NCBI GenBank assembly: GCA_911728435.2 | Contig: OU452210.1 | Coordinates: forward strand, 6,820,001 to 6,884,000 | Length of the DNA: 64,000 nt | Origin: Apoderus coryli | Taxonomy: Eukaryota > Arthropoda > Insecta > Coleoptera > Attelabidae | Direction of reading: 5' to 3' | Shown: one piece after another, positions 24,801-38,369 of the stretch | Layout of the letters: the number at the start of each line of letters is the position of its first letter | How positions within the stretch are numbered: the stretch's first letter is position 1 | Made by a program: the position numbers and the translations under genes | Notes under the pieces: model-generated | What the model saw: the letters and a program-made list of their open reading frames with translations, nothing else | Database searches by the model: none | What the model was told of the DNA's origin: nothing

Positions 24801-26537
24801 TCTTGATTATTGTAAAAAATCTAGTTGATTCTGATAAAATTCTCATCACTATTGCTTGGTACTAAATTATAATTTTAAATCTGAGTTTTGAATATATACT
24901 CCAGTTTCAGCAGTAGCTGCATGATGGACGCCAAAACAGTCTGAGCATAAAATCATTGTGGGGTATATTACGGAATTACATTTCAGAATAGTTTTATGAT
25001 ATAAATTGAATCCATAGAGTACCAATGACGGTTATGTTTAGCAGAAAGGACAGCGTTATCTAGAAAAAGGCATATCCCTGCTTGCTATTATGTCTTTGTA
25101 GAAGTACGATATAATAATAAATAAGAAATCTTATACAACGTTATTGTCTTAGTCTTCAAAAATTTGAAGCATATATTTCAAACATCCACCAAATTATCGT
25201 GAATAAAACAAATAAATTAAACACAGTAATTTTTCAAGAGATTATGTTATTCCTTTAAAACCGTTTATATTTTAAAATTACTTGTTAACACATTTACATT
25301 TTGGAAAAAAAAAATTTTAGCTAAGTTAATTGAATCAAACCCCTCTGGTTAAACAAAATCAATAATGATAAAATAATATGATTTACTCGATACCTTGTCA
25401 TAGTTGTTTCCGTCAGTATAATGGAAAAGCAAAAAAAAAATTAAATTATAAAAAAAGGTCGGAACGTTTGCCGAGGAGTTAATATAACAAATATACTTTA
25501 TCACATTATTTTGAAACGACTTTGATTTTGATATAACTGGTATTGGATTTGAAATGTATAATTATTATTAATAAAAATAATAAATATTGGGTTTTATTTA
25601 ATTTTGACCTTGAAAAAATCAAAACTATCCTCATTGTTGCCTGTTAATCTTCACGTATGTGAAGTCTGTGCCAACCATTTGGTATGGTAATCTCATAGTC
25701 TTAAGATTTATATTATTTTATTATTTTTATTTATTATATTATATATAGGTATTTAATAAAATAAAGACTATTATTATTATTTCTTTGTCCAACTTAGCGC
25801 TTGTGTTGAGGATTTCACCGTGCACCTATAGGGTGTATCTTTCAACTGCTATCTACATTTGTAGGAAATTATGCTTTCCAGGGACTTATTTTATTCGCAC
25901 GTCTAGTTAATGATAAAAATGCCTATTGTTTTCGCGGTCTTGCTTTGTATTTACAAAAACCATCAAACACTGTTTAAATAATACTCATTTACATGTATCA
26001 GATCATTCTTTTAAGATATTGATTGAAATCATTGAATACCTATTAATTTTTAATACCTATATTATTTCTCTGATCGACAAAATATCGTTTTGCTATATAA
26101 AACTTAAGCAAATGCATAGTGTAATCATCTTTACTTTTGCCAGTTAAGTGATTTATTTATTTGTGTATTTCGAAAATTTGGTGAAAGATTTGATTATTTC
26201 ATTAACATATTTGCCTGTTACTTACATTTTTATTATAATATTATAACATATCTAAATTCGCGAGGTTTGCATACCTTGGACTTATGATATACCCTAAGTT
26301 GTGACAAAAATCTAGAATCCAAAAGTGGTGACTTTTTAAAATTAAATAACACATAGATACCTAACACAAATTTTTTAAATATTACTATTCTTCCAGGTAA
26401 TTTTTGTACATTTTTATCTTATATGTAATATAATATAATTTAACTATTGTTATGATTTTGCTTTGCATTGTGTGGAACATTTACTTCCTTTGCTTACTAC
26501 TTCAATTTAAATTTAATAACTTTTCTTATTATCCTCG

Positions 26538-26540
<3 letters not shown>

Positions 26541-26576
<36 letters not shown>
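26541..26576. repeat. (TA)n microsatellite
   Basis: About 18 uninterrupted TA units. Confidence 0.95.
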
Positions 26577-26579
<3 letters not shown>

Positions 26580-27098
26580 GAACACTTGTATCCTATCCTA
26601 TATATCTATCTCATTACGGTAGGGGTGACTTGGTATAGTTTATCCAAAGTTAATTTAAAATATATAAATTTACCGATTCTACCGGGGCTATCCGTTCCCA
26701 TGCCTCTTTACATTATAAAGGGCCCTCGTATATAAGACGTATAATAAATCATGCCTGCCAAAGGATACCGACAGTAATAAAAATAGCTACAGTGACTGGA
26801 AAAAGTATTGGCTTAATGATTAATCGAAAAAAAAAAAGGGTTTGCAAATAAATATATGAATGAAACAAATAATTTTTAGCAACGTTTTATTTTCTGAGAT
26901 TAATTTAAATATAATCGGATGGACATCATATGGTATGGCGAAGACTTAATGTGGTATTTAAAATTTCATTTCTTGCAGTTATTCAACAGTTTATTACTCT
27001 CGGAATTATCTCCCTTATTAGTTTTTGCACGTAATCTCGTTTTGAATTGCAGAATAAGTAAATAAATTTCCAGAAGTGCACTTAGTCACTTATAATTA

Positions 27099-27112
27099 GC
27101 GCCTTCTGGCGG
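27099..27112 (+). promoter_or_regulatory. CTCF-like motif, site 1
   Basis: gcgccttctggcgg resembles the reverse orientation of the conserved CTCF core (GCGCCNYCTRSTGG). A similar motif lies 130 bp downstream in the same orientation. Binding is speculation. Confidence 0.22.
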
Positions 27113-27228
27113 TTCTTTATCTACTATCTTCCATTATTCTGCAAATTTGCAATGCACCTTGCACCTTATCAATTCTTTAAAATGAACAATGCATATTTCA
27201 TGTCCTATCTTCGCATTTTTCTTCCAGG

Positions 27229-27242
27229 GTGCCATCTCGCGG
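27229..27242 (+). promoter_or_regulatory. CTCF-like motif, site 2
   Basis: gtgccatctcgcgg, same orientation and similar to site 1, in a patch that is GC-richer than the surrounding intron. Confidence 0.22.
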
Positions 27243-30200
27243 TCGACCTTTCGCTATGTTGGGAATAACCGCCAGCTCTTAGACTATTAATCCACTTTCC
27301 CACTCTCTCTACTCGTAGGTGTTTATTATATTCGCAAAACTGCAAAGGGGCATAGAGTTTGTTTAATTTATTAAAAGATTTATTTCATAATTAGCTAAAA
27401 GCCTAGAAATCCGATGTTATAAGATATTTTATAACGCAAAATAATAAGTTCTATATGCGAGCAAGGTAGAATTAAAAATCCAGAATGGAAGTATAATAAA
27501 ATAGAATAATTAAAAATGTGCTAGCTAGATTTCAGTGCAATCTTGTTTTTTAATATTTTAATGGGTTTGGTTTGCTATAGATTGTCTTGAAAGTTGAAAT
27601 GAGATAATATTGCTATCTCTCAAAAATGTAGGTACAGTGTTGTTTAATAAACATACAAAATAATAAAATGAGAATTGGCTAACATAAATACCTTTGTTTT
27701 TGAGGTTAAGAAAATTACATATCGTTTCTGTAATTATTTATTGCTGAATTTATATAGTATCATGCACACTTCCATTTGCAGAAACAAATGATGTATACAG
27801 TTTTTCCTTCGATGTTTCGTTTCCCACAAACAACTTTGTTTGATTAATTCTTAAAAAAATAAAGGATTAAAACAGTTAAAATGCCAATTTGAACTTTAAT
27901 TTTAAAGCTTATATTTAGTAAAGTACCAGAATAGATTTAAAAATAGCATTTTTTACATGGAATTGTTCATAGTCCAATCAATAAGTAACGTGAGATCGAA
28001 TAAAATGGATCCAAAAACTAGTGAGAAAAATTAGTAAAAAAATATAATAAAGGGGTAACCAAACAATGAAATATTTTAAAAAGGGGGTAAAAAAGGCAAA
28101 ATAAACACATAATGCGCTTCTTACCAGTGCCAGTTTATTAAGTATAAAGTGAAAATAGTTTGTTATGATTTATTCACGTAAAGTCAAGTAATGCACTAAC
28201 ACCGCAAATTTATCATATTAATAATTATTGTAATTGTGTATTTGTGTCATTTTATTAAAATAAAAAAAATTCATGGTACAGCGGACGAGGTTGCAGGATA
28301 CAAAATACACAAAATACTTTCTTAAAATTAACAGAGCCCCGATCTATTTGCAGTTCAATCGAACTGAGGTATGCGTTGACAGATATTGACGAATTTATTT
28401 CGCTCTTATGACGAGCTGAATAATATAGTAAAAAATATATGTATTAATGTTAATACAAGCGAAATATTAGCTTGCGGGTTTCGCAAAAACAAAAACTCAA
28501 AGGAAAAATTAGTTTACACCATTTTGTTGACGATATTGTTTTTTATATGTTGAAACTAAGTCCAGATCTGTAAAAGATGTGTAATTTTATAAACCTTAAT
28601 GTCGAAGACACATCAATCACAACACTGTACAATTCCCAAGATATATGTCATGTTTATTTTATACACACTACTGACTAAAACTCAATATTGTTTTGCTCAT
28701 TTCATACCTTTCAGTAAAAGCATTTATTTTTATTTGAAGTACCTGATATAAAATTCCATGTTTGAATTACTTGGTTAAAATGTAAAAAAGCACGCAAGTT
28801 TTTGTCCTATTCAAAATCATTGACTCTTTGACAAATAAAAAAAATGTTTTACAGGAAAAATATTATAGCGGGTCTCCAATGACATTTTTTTAAAAGCTTT
28901 GTGTAAAATAGTATGCTGTACATAATATATCGCTAGGATAAATTTCAAGTATATTAAAAATATTAATAAATTTATAAAAACAAGATTTGATAGTAGAGAT
29001 GCTTTAAATACTAGATAATAAATTGTTAGAGACTGATGACTGTAGGAAAATGTTTCATTACTTATCTTAATTAACTTATAATAGAAATTAGGGTAACAGC
29101 AATTAAACAAGTGGTGATACAGCGAATACGATTCTTCTTAGGGTGGGTCACGTTACCTTTTCAATATTTCTTCCATAAGTAAGATCTTGTAATGAAAAGT
29201 TGGTCAGATCAGATCAGATCTTGAGAAGTAATTATTAGTAAAAAAGCATAGTCATTTTCTAATTTTAGTTTCGTAAAAAAATAAAAAGAGAGTTGAGGCA
29301 TATATCGAGCAAATTTTTGAGAATAGTGCATATCTCAATTTCCTTCCTAGACAAAACTCTCAGTTTGTAGATACGGTTTTTACAACAATCCTAAATAAAA
29401 TAATAACCAAAAAAGTAAAGAGAAATACGCTTAATTTGACTTCAAAATTGAATTCTACGAATGAAAATACTAGTAAAAATTGTAAACCTCCGTTCATCGT
29501 TGAAAAAGCTAGCGGATCATAAAATGTCAAAATGATTAAAATTTAAAATCGGTATAAACATGAGCTAAGGGGTTTGCGGGGTTCGTGAGAAACAACATCA
29601 AAAAAGGGACGAAAACCTGCCAGGAACACTCTACATGTTTAATTAAGTCCAGAATGAGAATTTAAGCATTTTCTGATTTTCTGAAAATGTTCAAGCCATT
29701 GTTTTCGATGTACTTTATTAAAAAAAAAACCTGACTGTGTTTTATTCGAAATACATAATATTAAAAACTGAATTTGCACCTGTTAAGAGCCAGCTATTTC
29801 GTAGAATCGTTATGCAGTTTATTAGATCTATAGTTGCTTAATGAACGCAAATGCTTTTAAAGATAAAAATCACAATTAATAATTATTTATTGTTTTAATT
29901 ACTAATTGTTAACATAATTAGTAACTAAGTATATCTCCTACATACATAAAATTAGAAAATGACTTTGCACCTTTCGAGGGCCAACTATTTCGTATTTAAT
30001 ACATATATTTAGAAGCTTTATATTACATTAAGCAATACATTAAAGCGAATGTTTTTAATTAAATATTAAGCCACAATTTACAGTTAAATTAAACTATTTT
30101 CAAATAACTAGGGACTTTCGATTAACCGAATAATGACATGGTGTAAATATCCAACATGCTGACAAATTCTCGTTATACCTTTGTTTTGTTTAGTAAAATT

Positions 30201-32157
30201 ATTTATTCCTCTCAGTCAACATGTCTCTAAACTAGGTATTAATGCTTTAAATTATTGTTGCTTATATAGCATGTTTATTGCATAGTAAGAAATACAAGAG
30301 GCAACCAGCTTTCATTAGTAATGAATGAAAACATACGTAACAACCAATATCGAAATGTTTTTATGGTTATAATGAAAACGTATGAGAACGTTTAAACTAT
30401 TTACATCAGGAAAATTTGGTAGTTTATAGATTACAGCCAATAATTCTAATTGGACATTTTTACATGTATGTAAGAATAAGTTAGAAATAAAAGTTAAGTT
30501 CTGATAAATATTGAACAAGTTAAAGAAACTTTTGACAAAACAAGTTTTTGCTTTTCCAAGCTCCGGTATATGATATGAAATCAAGGCGTAAGGATACGAC
30601 ATTATATTTCTATTTCCATCAAAACATTTAATCCTCGATTTAGTAAAAACTAAATTAAAATAATAAATAGCAAACCTGATATACAATTTCCAATGAGTAA
30701 TTTATCAACCAAGTCATAGAGAAAACAATTTATTTTTTATTACACTTAAAATCACTTTATCATACCACAAATTATTTCAGTGACTAAAATTCACGTTTGA
30801 ATTTGCTTGTCTATATATTCATTCTATTCATTTTATCAACAAACATTTTATTCAAAGTAGTAGGATTAGCTAGTCGTTGCTGGTTTTACTTACAAGGCAT
30901 TGCCAACACATGGCGGTTAGGCAATATAAAATGAAAAGCTTTAAATTTCTCCCAATTTGGTGGTAGCTGCATCGGTTACGGTTTGCTAATGAGACCAAAA
31001 TTGTAAACTGGAAACGAGTTTATATAATAGAATAAGAATCTGACACATTCAGTTAAAATAATTAGTAATTGGACAGGTTCCAACAGAGTTTTTACCACAA
31101 TTATAAAGTGAAAACTGATGAATAATCTTAATCAAACTGATTTTATTGAAAAATTCATCTCAATTTCACTACGTGATTTGCATACATTAAGAAAATTTAA
31201 ACAAAATTCAGTACAAAGTTTAGTTAAGAGTGACTGATATTACTTTTCCTATATCTGGTAAATTTCAAATGCAATTTTCATTAGTATCATTTGATACTTT
31301 GTGAAAAGAAAAAGTTGAATCGGGAGGGAGGTTGGTGAAAGACCTTTTCAAGAATTAATAGACTAAAATCTTTGCTACGTAGTTCAGCTATTTCGAGCTT
31401 TCTGACACTTTTGAAGTATTCTGTGGACCTTGTCCATTCAGTCAGTATAATTATATTTCGTTTTTTACAACACGGTGTTTAATATATTCGAAATTCGTAA
31501 AATAATAGAAACGTAGATTTTCAGTTTGCTATTTATGATATGGACATAGGAAAGGGAGAAGTATCATAGGCCACGAAGAAGTTATTAAAACCCACATAGA
31601 TGTGGATTATACTGCTTATATTGAGGAATCTGAGAGTTTAATTGTGTCTGACTCCAGCAATTTTTTGTCCTTAACAGACTGAAGACTTGTGGTATCTCAT
31701 ATCAACAGTCATGAAAAGCGGAGTTGGCTATTCGTGCAAGCTTGTACATATTTTGAAGATGTTATACAGGATGATCGCCTGTTTTTCTAGACTTGGGAGT
31801 GCCACATTCAAATAGCATAAATGTTTCGGATTTTGTCAGTAACTTCTGACAGACGTTTGAAGAATAAATTCACAGCTGGTTCTGATGATTCTTTTTAAAA
31901 ATAGTGTTTATGCATTATTAAAGCCTTTGTTGGATACAATATATCATTTGATATTGATTTTAGCAAGTAGAATCTACTTAAACGTGCGCAACATTAAGTC
32001 ATAATTAGGTATAGGATCTTGTCATTATTTTTTTCCAGATTGCTTTGTACAATAAATTCGCAGGCTTATTTTCTGGGTATCAACGTTGCTTGGCTTTCTC
32101 AGATGTATCTTGTCTATCCGTAGGTATACATACATAATTTTAAAGCATTCTTGATCT

Positions 32158-32455
32158 GCTTTACAGCGATAGTATCATTGCCCACATAGTTCTCTAGAAA
32201 ATTGCTTTTAAAATTTCACCAGGGTTTTTGGCGTCATTGATAGTGCGACGCTTCGCATGCGGAAGGTTCTGGGTTCGGAAGGTTCTGGGTTCGAATCCTA
32301 GCTCTGGAAATATTTTTTTTTCTATTTATTGAATAAAGTAGTTAGTTTGTTACGTTAGTTTTTTGGAAATAATGAAAATAATACAATTATAATAATATTT
32401 TTGATTGATATGATATGTTGTCGGGAAAGTTTTGGGGCGACACAACCGATTTTTT
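32158..32455 (+). repeat. tRNA-Ala-derived repeat, copy 2
   Basis: Diverged partner of 10141-10500, with the same B box (ggttcgaatcc, about 32287-32298), the same T-run after the tRNA-like part and the same gggcgacacaacc end. A 16-bp exact tandem duplication (ggaaggttctgggttc, 32261-32292) breaks the tRNA-like region. Confidence 0.65.
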
Positions 32456-33418
32456 AGTTGTATTAACGACGTTTAACTCGATTCCTGATTCCATTTAAGT
32501 ATAATTTAATAGGTTTAGTGCAATTAATATTTTATATAGTGTAGGTTTTAACTAATGGTATTTAACTTATTTAAAATAAAATGAATTATTGTTATGAATT
32601 AATTTTTTATGCATCTCATTTTTACCAGTTTGATTTTGATTCATCTTTTCAACTGTACTATATCCTTTGACTTACAAAAATCGTTTGTTTCACGGAACTT
32701 TCTAATCATAATTCCTTGAGATGTCAATACTAAGTAGTTCAAAATAAATTGGTTCGCGCGGTCTCTACGGCGACACACAAGGGTCTATTATTGTGGCTCA
32801 CACCTATTCATATTTAACCCAGCAGCTCAGTCTTCTTTATGAGGTTGAGCTGGGTAAACTAACATTTAGACTCGCTAGTGGATTGTAAGTAAGTATATAT
32901 ATATATAAGTTAATAGTCCTATTGACGTTTCCAGTGGTTCTCCATGTCTTTGATGAAAGGAGTTCCATACAAAACTACTCAAAAAACAATTTCAGAATGT
33001 CTTGCTTCTGGAAGTGCGTTTAAATTAATTTTAAATTTTACACAGAAATTATAATATAAGAGTTATTGCACTATTTCACATAACAGACAAATTTACTCGT
33101 ATTTTAGGATAATTTTCAACCTTTCGTAAAAGAGCAAATATATACATACTAAATTCCAGCAACGTCAGTTCATAACATGTTATTATTGAGGATATATGTA
33201 TATTTTGCAATTATGTTACACTTTAGAATTTTTATTCTAACTCGACTATTAGATGAATGATTAAGTTTGTACGCTATAAACTACCAAATTACTTAAAGTT
33301 CCAAATATAGCTTGACTGTCTGCAATAAAATATATGTTTAAGGCAGTAATACCGTATTTCATAGACTTATAAAAATATATTCCATGATGTTCTAACGAAG
33401 TTTTAACTAAAATTTCAG

Positions 33419-33552
33419 CTACGCAAACCGGTGTCGACATTGTCAATACCGGGTGCTGTAAAGAATTCAAGTAGGGACAGTGGTGGAGGTAGAATGCAAC
33501 AGGAAGAGAATCCTGGAGCTATAGCTGTTGTTGGACATGTGGACTATCCAAG
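33419..33552 (+). CDS. SK: SK channel exon: cytosolic N-terminal region
   Basis: A 134-bp exon between acceptor aaaatttcag and donor gtaaca. It reads LRKPVSTLSIPGAVKNSSRD, then SGGGRMQQEENPGAIAVVGHVDYPR. RKPVSTLSIPG is, as I remember it, a conserved stretch in the N-terminus of insect SK channels, upstream of the [10 protein letters not shown] motif in the next exon. It starts in phase 0 and ends after two bases of the Arg codon (AG), needing one base from the next exon; the exon at 40705 begins with G, restoring Arg and continuing in frame as [15 protein letters not shown]. No membrane segment. GC content is clearly higher than the flanking intron. An additional small exon between this and 40705 cannot be excluded. 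Confidence 0.85.
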
Positions 33553-34028
33553 GTAACATTTTCAGTCCGTATTTTGCGGTTCTTATACGGCACAATCCCA
33601 ATGCAATTAAAGGTTGCGCAAAGCAGTTGCGAGGTATAAACATTGGAATAAGCTTCTCCGAATTGTGTTAACAAGTTGCGAAAGATATTTTACTTGACTT
33701 ATAATTAATAAATAATATAAATAATGAATTATGTTTAAGGCACTTTGGTGTATGTCTAGTTTTCGGCAAAAACGACTTGGATTTGGTTTCATATTTTTAT
33801 TTGTAGAAAACGGAAATTCTGTTTAATACGGTTAAACAGACAACGGAGCAATTTAGTGTGGTGTGGTTGACTGATTAAGGAAGATCAGCGGCCCGAAGAT
33901 ATTTGACAAGAATAAATAAATATATAGTCGTCTGAGGGTATTTTTTCCTATATTAGTAATTTCTCAAAAATATTTAAGCACATTTTTAGCTAAATAAAAA
34001 ATTCGCTATCATGATCAACCACGTGTAT

Positions 34029-34735
34029 TCAAATTCTTAGTAAAACTAATTGCAAGACACGTAAAGACATTCTATAATATTGAATATGTCTATCATACGT
34101 GAAGTTATCAGCTAATATTAAAAATCGAGGGTCCGTTATAAATTTCTCAATAGCGTTAGCAAATAAATTAAATAATAGCGGTCCACAGTCGGAACCCTGT
34201 GGAATACCGCACAGACCATAGCATGTACGCTGTTCCCAACTTTGCAATCTTCGCGACACCATTAAATACCTTCGAAAAATCAGTATTAACACAATCGACC
34301 TATAGCATGCAAAAGCTTCAGAATCATCGACATAATATAGTTACATTACATTCTTGCAATAAACAGAGAACCTTCCGAATTAAAAATGAATTGTAAGGGC
34401 AAGGATACTGGGCAAACACATTCTTTTATAAAATAAGACGGGACAACATCAGAATCACTAACACTAAACGGCACTCAAAAAAGACTCTATATGGAATATA
34501 CAGATAAAAACAGCAACTAAATCAACAGTATCGTTTCCACCGTCACCAGCCCTCTGTCCCAAAAACATAATTTTTAATATAAGTAGGTACCTACCAGTAG
34601 AACGTAGTCGATCGAAATGTCTCCAAAAGTTAGTACACTGAATTTGCAAATCCACCTTTACCTTATTCAAATAAAATCGGTAATAAATGATCCCGAATTA
34701 AATAAAATTGTAAGCACAACCATTACTTGATAACT
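34029..34735 (-). pseudogene. Decayed non-LTR retrotransposon reverse transcriptase (Jockey-like)
   Basis: Read on the minus strand in shifting frames: YLNKVKVDLQI--TNFWRHFDRLRS, matching the segment between endonuclease and reverse transcriptase in Jockey-type LINEs; then SDSDVVPSYFIKECV..PLQFIFN, matching the start of the RT domain (VPSYFLK..pL..IFN); then GIPQGSDCGPLLFNLFANAI, the RT block with PQGS and GPLLF; then FLILADNF, a damaged form of the catalytic Y-A-D-D motif. Frameshifts and stops lie between blocks, the segment between FIFN and GIPQGS is shortened, and no endonuclease or 3' tail is seen. Dead, 5'-truncated copy opposite in orientation to the host gene. Confidence 0.7.
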
Positions 34736-36662
34736 TTAAAACTCTGAGCAAATTCCCAGCACTGCCGACAGCCACATTGCATAATACAATATAGAGAAAT
34801 ATGGAAACGGTACAATTCAAAACATTTTAATTTCGTCACATTGCATTTATGGATATCCATAGCGTTTAACGTCTACTCCATTGTTTTTCTATTGAGTATT
34901 GTAGATTACTTAAGTTGGCCTTAAACTTTGCAAGTTTTGAACAGCGGTGGCATAACACGATATTTTATATTGTTTTGTCAACGCTTGGCGTGCAACTCAA
35001 TTGTTGAACTTTCGGCTCGTTTCATTTTCTCTTTAAATGGATATAAGTTTTTATGATTCTAGAATTCCATTATTGAAATAACAAGGTATTTTATTTAAAA
35101 AAAAAACATGCATAAACGGGAAGTAATAACTTACGCGCAGACCGCCCCTTTACTCCTAAAATATAACGTCTAAAGAAGCGTTTTACAATATGAACATAAT
35201 GGATTCGGAGAAGAATACAAGGGTTAATAAAAAAACTCGAATAAGCTCAGGATTTCCTATAATTCATTGTTGATTGCGTAAGTTCTTTTGACGTGTCAAT
35301 AATAATAAGATTCGTCATTAATAAGCGACAATTTTTCCCGATCTGTTCGATGAAAGCTTCTCGAATATTATAAATCTTTTGTTATGTAAACTCCAAGAAT
35401 AATTTCAAAGGTTTTATGACGCGTATTTTTTTCATATAAAAGCTTAACCCAAAAAGCAGTGTTTAAAGATATTAAAAATTACAAGAAGAGTCATTATATT
35501 ATAAAATTAAATATATTTGTATGAACTTTTTTTGTGTAGTTCACAATAACGTATGCATCTCCTCCACCTGCATCCTTATAGACAGTGATGGCCTGCTTGT
35601 CCCACAACTATCCTTATGGATGATGATGGCGACTTATTTAAGAAACTTATATGATTCTCTGAGCCTCCATAGATGATAAATCCATACCAAAATATTGTTT
35701 TAACTTATCATCGACAATCGCTAATATTCGAATAGAATTTGACTTTTGCCTCCCTTATAGTTTTGTGAAACGTTTTTTAAACTTTCCGATCAATCAGTTT
35801 TGTATTTATCAATCAGTCAAGGTTCAGGAGAGTATTTCTTCAAGGCACACAAATTCGCAAGATCCCATGCCTATCTTGCAGCTAACTTGAAAAGCATATT
35901 TTATTAAAATTCCTTAATGGCTCTTTGTGTTTTCTTAGACATGAGCCTTCGAAACAAAGAGATTATAAAATCTGCTAAATGCACCGTCTGTACGTTATTA
36001 AAGTGGAGTTAAAAATGATCAAGAGTGTCAGCAACACGTAAAGAAGTAAACGACCTTCTGATGCTCAACTGTAAAGCAACGCTGCCATGAATAATTTATC
36101 AAACTTCAGAAAATGCGCAAAATGATCCGACTGCTCGAGCTCAATCTACAGCCAGAAACATTGGTAACCACGTCGGCAATAGCCGATGATATCTCCATAT
36201 CTTCAAAAAGCATTCTCGTATTCACACAATTTTCAAGAGAATATTTAATTTTGAATCTCGTTTAACATATCTATGTTTAATATTTTTGTAAACTCTAATA
36301 TTTTAGAAATGTCTGAAGAATCAACAATATACAGTTTTTAAACCCAAGATTTTCAATAACATTTTGTATTTATAATACAATATCACGAATCTAAATATTC
36401 CGGTATTACAACTCAATCAAAACTCAAAACTGAAAGTAAACTGGTCAAGGCACAGCATTTCCGTCTACCACAAAAGTATATAAAAGTCTTGGGGTTATAC
36501 AAAATTGATAAACACAATACTCAAAAATATTCTGGAATCGAAAATTCTATAAAAATCTGATAAAATAAACAATCAAGACACACTTTTTGGAGCCTTCTTC
36601 AAGCTCTCTCAGAAATTTTAATTATGAAATTATTCTTGGCGACAGTGTTAATTGGTAATATT

Positions 36663-36762
36663 CCGTCTGAATAAAGATTCACTATAACGGCCGGGCAGGA
36701 GACCAGAGACCCCATATGTCGTATTACCATATCATCATTATAGTGAATCTTTATTCACACGG
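36663..36762. repeat. Inverted repeat with 25-bp arms
   Basis: ccgtctgaataaagattcac (first 20 bases of the arm at 36663-36687) pairs with 36738-36762 with a single mismatch; weaker pairing extends outward about 9 bases. The 50-base loop is GC-richer (ggccgggcaggagaccagag). Could be a MITE or a structured RNA. Confidence 0.8.
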
Positions 36763-37681
36763 CATGTTGCCGATCACCCCTGATGAGTCATGGAATGTAT
36801 AGTGTTCGACACACAAACTCTCGAGTTTTAAATGTCTTGTTTTGCTAATGAAGACGGCCTAATAACTTGAGAAACAATAGTTACTTAATAGACCGCCTCG
36901 AAAGGCTTTCACAATTTACAGAAAAATATAGAGGGTGTACGTAAAGTAATGGAACGGGCGATTATTTCCAAAATGGTACATTTTTGATTTATGTTTAGCA
37001 ATTTTGTAGTCTACGTACTTGATTCGAAATCTGCATGTTTGTTTCAAATTGCAACCCCTATTTTTTAGGGCACTTTTGAGTTGCTGTCGTCCTGAGTACA
37101 ATGATGTGCCAAATGTCGGGGCTAACTTAAGCAAATTTTTGACAAATAGCAGGTTTTCCTAAACTATTTTTTTGTAAACTGATGATTATATTTTTAAATG
37201 TTGAAACATGTTTAGAATATATTTTTCTACAGTTGGGCGTATAGATTATTTCAAAATTGGTTCGTTTAAAAAAATTTGATTACATTTTCGGAAAGTTGTT
37301 GTAATTGTATGGCAAATGGACTTCTAAAGCTTATAAAGCCTCTAAAATAATTTAGGAATATCAACCCCACTAAACGGCTATGTGACGTGACTTTTTCCGA
37401 GCACAACCGCTGTTACTATACTGTTTGTTTATTTTATACGGCGCGATGTGCAATATTACAGCAGTGTAAATAATAAGCTCATATTATTACGTGCGCAAAT
37501 CCAAAAATACATATACCATAAATTTACACAATGACCTAAGTATTACAGCTCAGTGAAAACTGATTATAAACTGGCCAGGGATGATGGAATTCACAGTATT
37601 TTTGATTTCTTGAAGGCAATTGACATGTCTGTTATGATTTGTTTTTGTCTAAGTTGAAGAATTATAATTTGGTAACCGACA

Positions 37682-38340
37682 GAATTATCGTAGCGAGTCC
37701 TAACTGAAATATATTGTTAGTCTTTTTATAGTCAACGCAATCAGCTTTTCAGTTATCATGACAAGGCCTTCAGATTTCACATCGTAATGATAACATTCAT
37801 ATATATAGTCAACTTGATTATAGTTAGTATAAACATATTGTTATCCTCACTACAAATACGCATCAGCGCCAAAAGCTGTCCTAACTAGAATAATATTGTC
37901 ATTTATGTTGTTAGTATAACCATAATTTCTAGTTATTCTCACAATCCATCATAAATGTTCGCGCCAAAAGCTGTCTCTAACATGAATATTGTCATTGTAA
38001 CCAAACCAATATACCTACACGGAATGAATTATCGTAGCCAGTTCTAACTGAAAGATATTGTTAGGATTTTTATCGTCAGCGCAATCAGTTTTTCAGTTAC
38101 CACGGCAAAGCCTTCAGATTTCACATCGTTATGAAAACATTGTGTACATAATCAACTTGGTTATAGTTAGTATTACTGTTATCCTCACTAGAAATACGTA
38201 TTAGCGCCAAATGCTATCCTAACTAGAATAATATTGTCATTTATATAGTTAGTATAACCATAATTTCTAATGATTCTCAAAAGACATAAATTTATAACAT
38301 ATGAAAATTGTCATGGTAACCAAACTAATACAGCTAGAAC
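37682..38340. repeat. Tandem duplication, period about 344 bp
   Basis: Copy 1 (37682-38025) and copy 2 (38026-38340) align along their length; cgtagcgagtcctaactgaa at 37689 corresponds to cgtagccagttctaactgaa at 38033. Within each copy the phrase taactagaataatattgtca and related gttatagttagta motifs recur, so the unit itself may have arisen from shorter repeats. Confidence 0.85.
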
Positions 38341-38369
38341 GCATTTTACAAGATTCGTGAACGAATCAA

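Larger units (their letters stand above)
8596..33418 (+). other. Long intron or 5' region of the SK gene (about 24.8 kb)
   Basis: No further exon is firmly supported. It holds a hAT-like repeat (8912-9220), a hairpin (10060-10090), a tRNA-derived repeat twice (10141, 32158), a decayed hammerhead-like module (12237), a TATA-associated short reading frame (14451-14741), a perfect palindrome (15855), a (TA)n tract (26541), and two CTCF-like sites (27099, 27229). Isolated MITE-like ends (accctgtata) occur near 11062 and 13018. Stretches 16000-26500 and 27300-32100 show nothing beyond AT-rich sequence; open frames there (for example minus 30315-30686) look like chance. Confidence 0.5.

Noticed and set aside
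28817..29110. 97-codon minus-strand frame
   Set aside because: Same chance signature (Leu, Ile, Phe, Tyr rich) and no recognisable motif.
30315..30686. 123-codon open frame on the minus strand
   Set aside because: AT-driven composition rich in Phe, Ile, Tyr and Asn, no domain, no splice or promoter context; consistent with chance in AT-rich DNA.
31560..31680. 38-codon open stretch (contains GHEEVIKTHIDVDYTAYIEE)
   Set aside because: Looks protein-like, but there are no splice sites in phase, stops surround it and I recognise no family.
36779..36792. CTGATGAG, as in a hammerhead core
   Set aside because: No helix II stem or GAA at the right distance.
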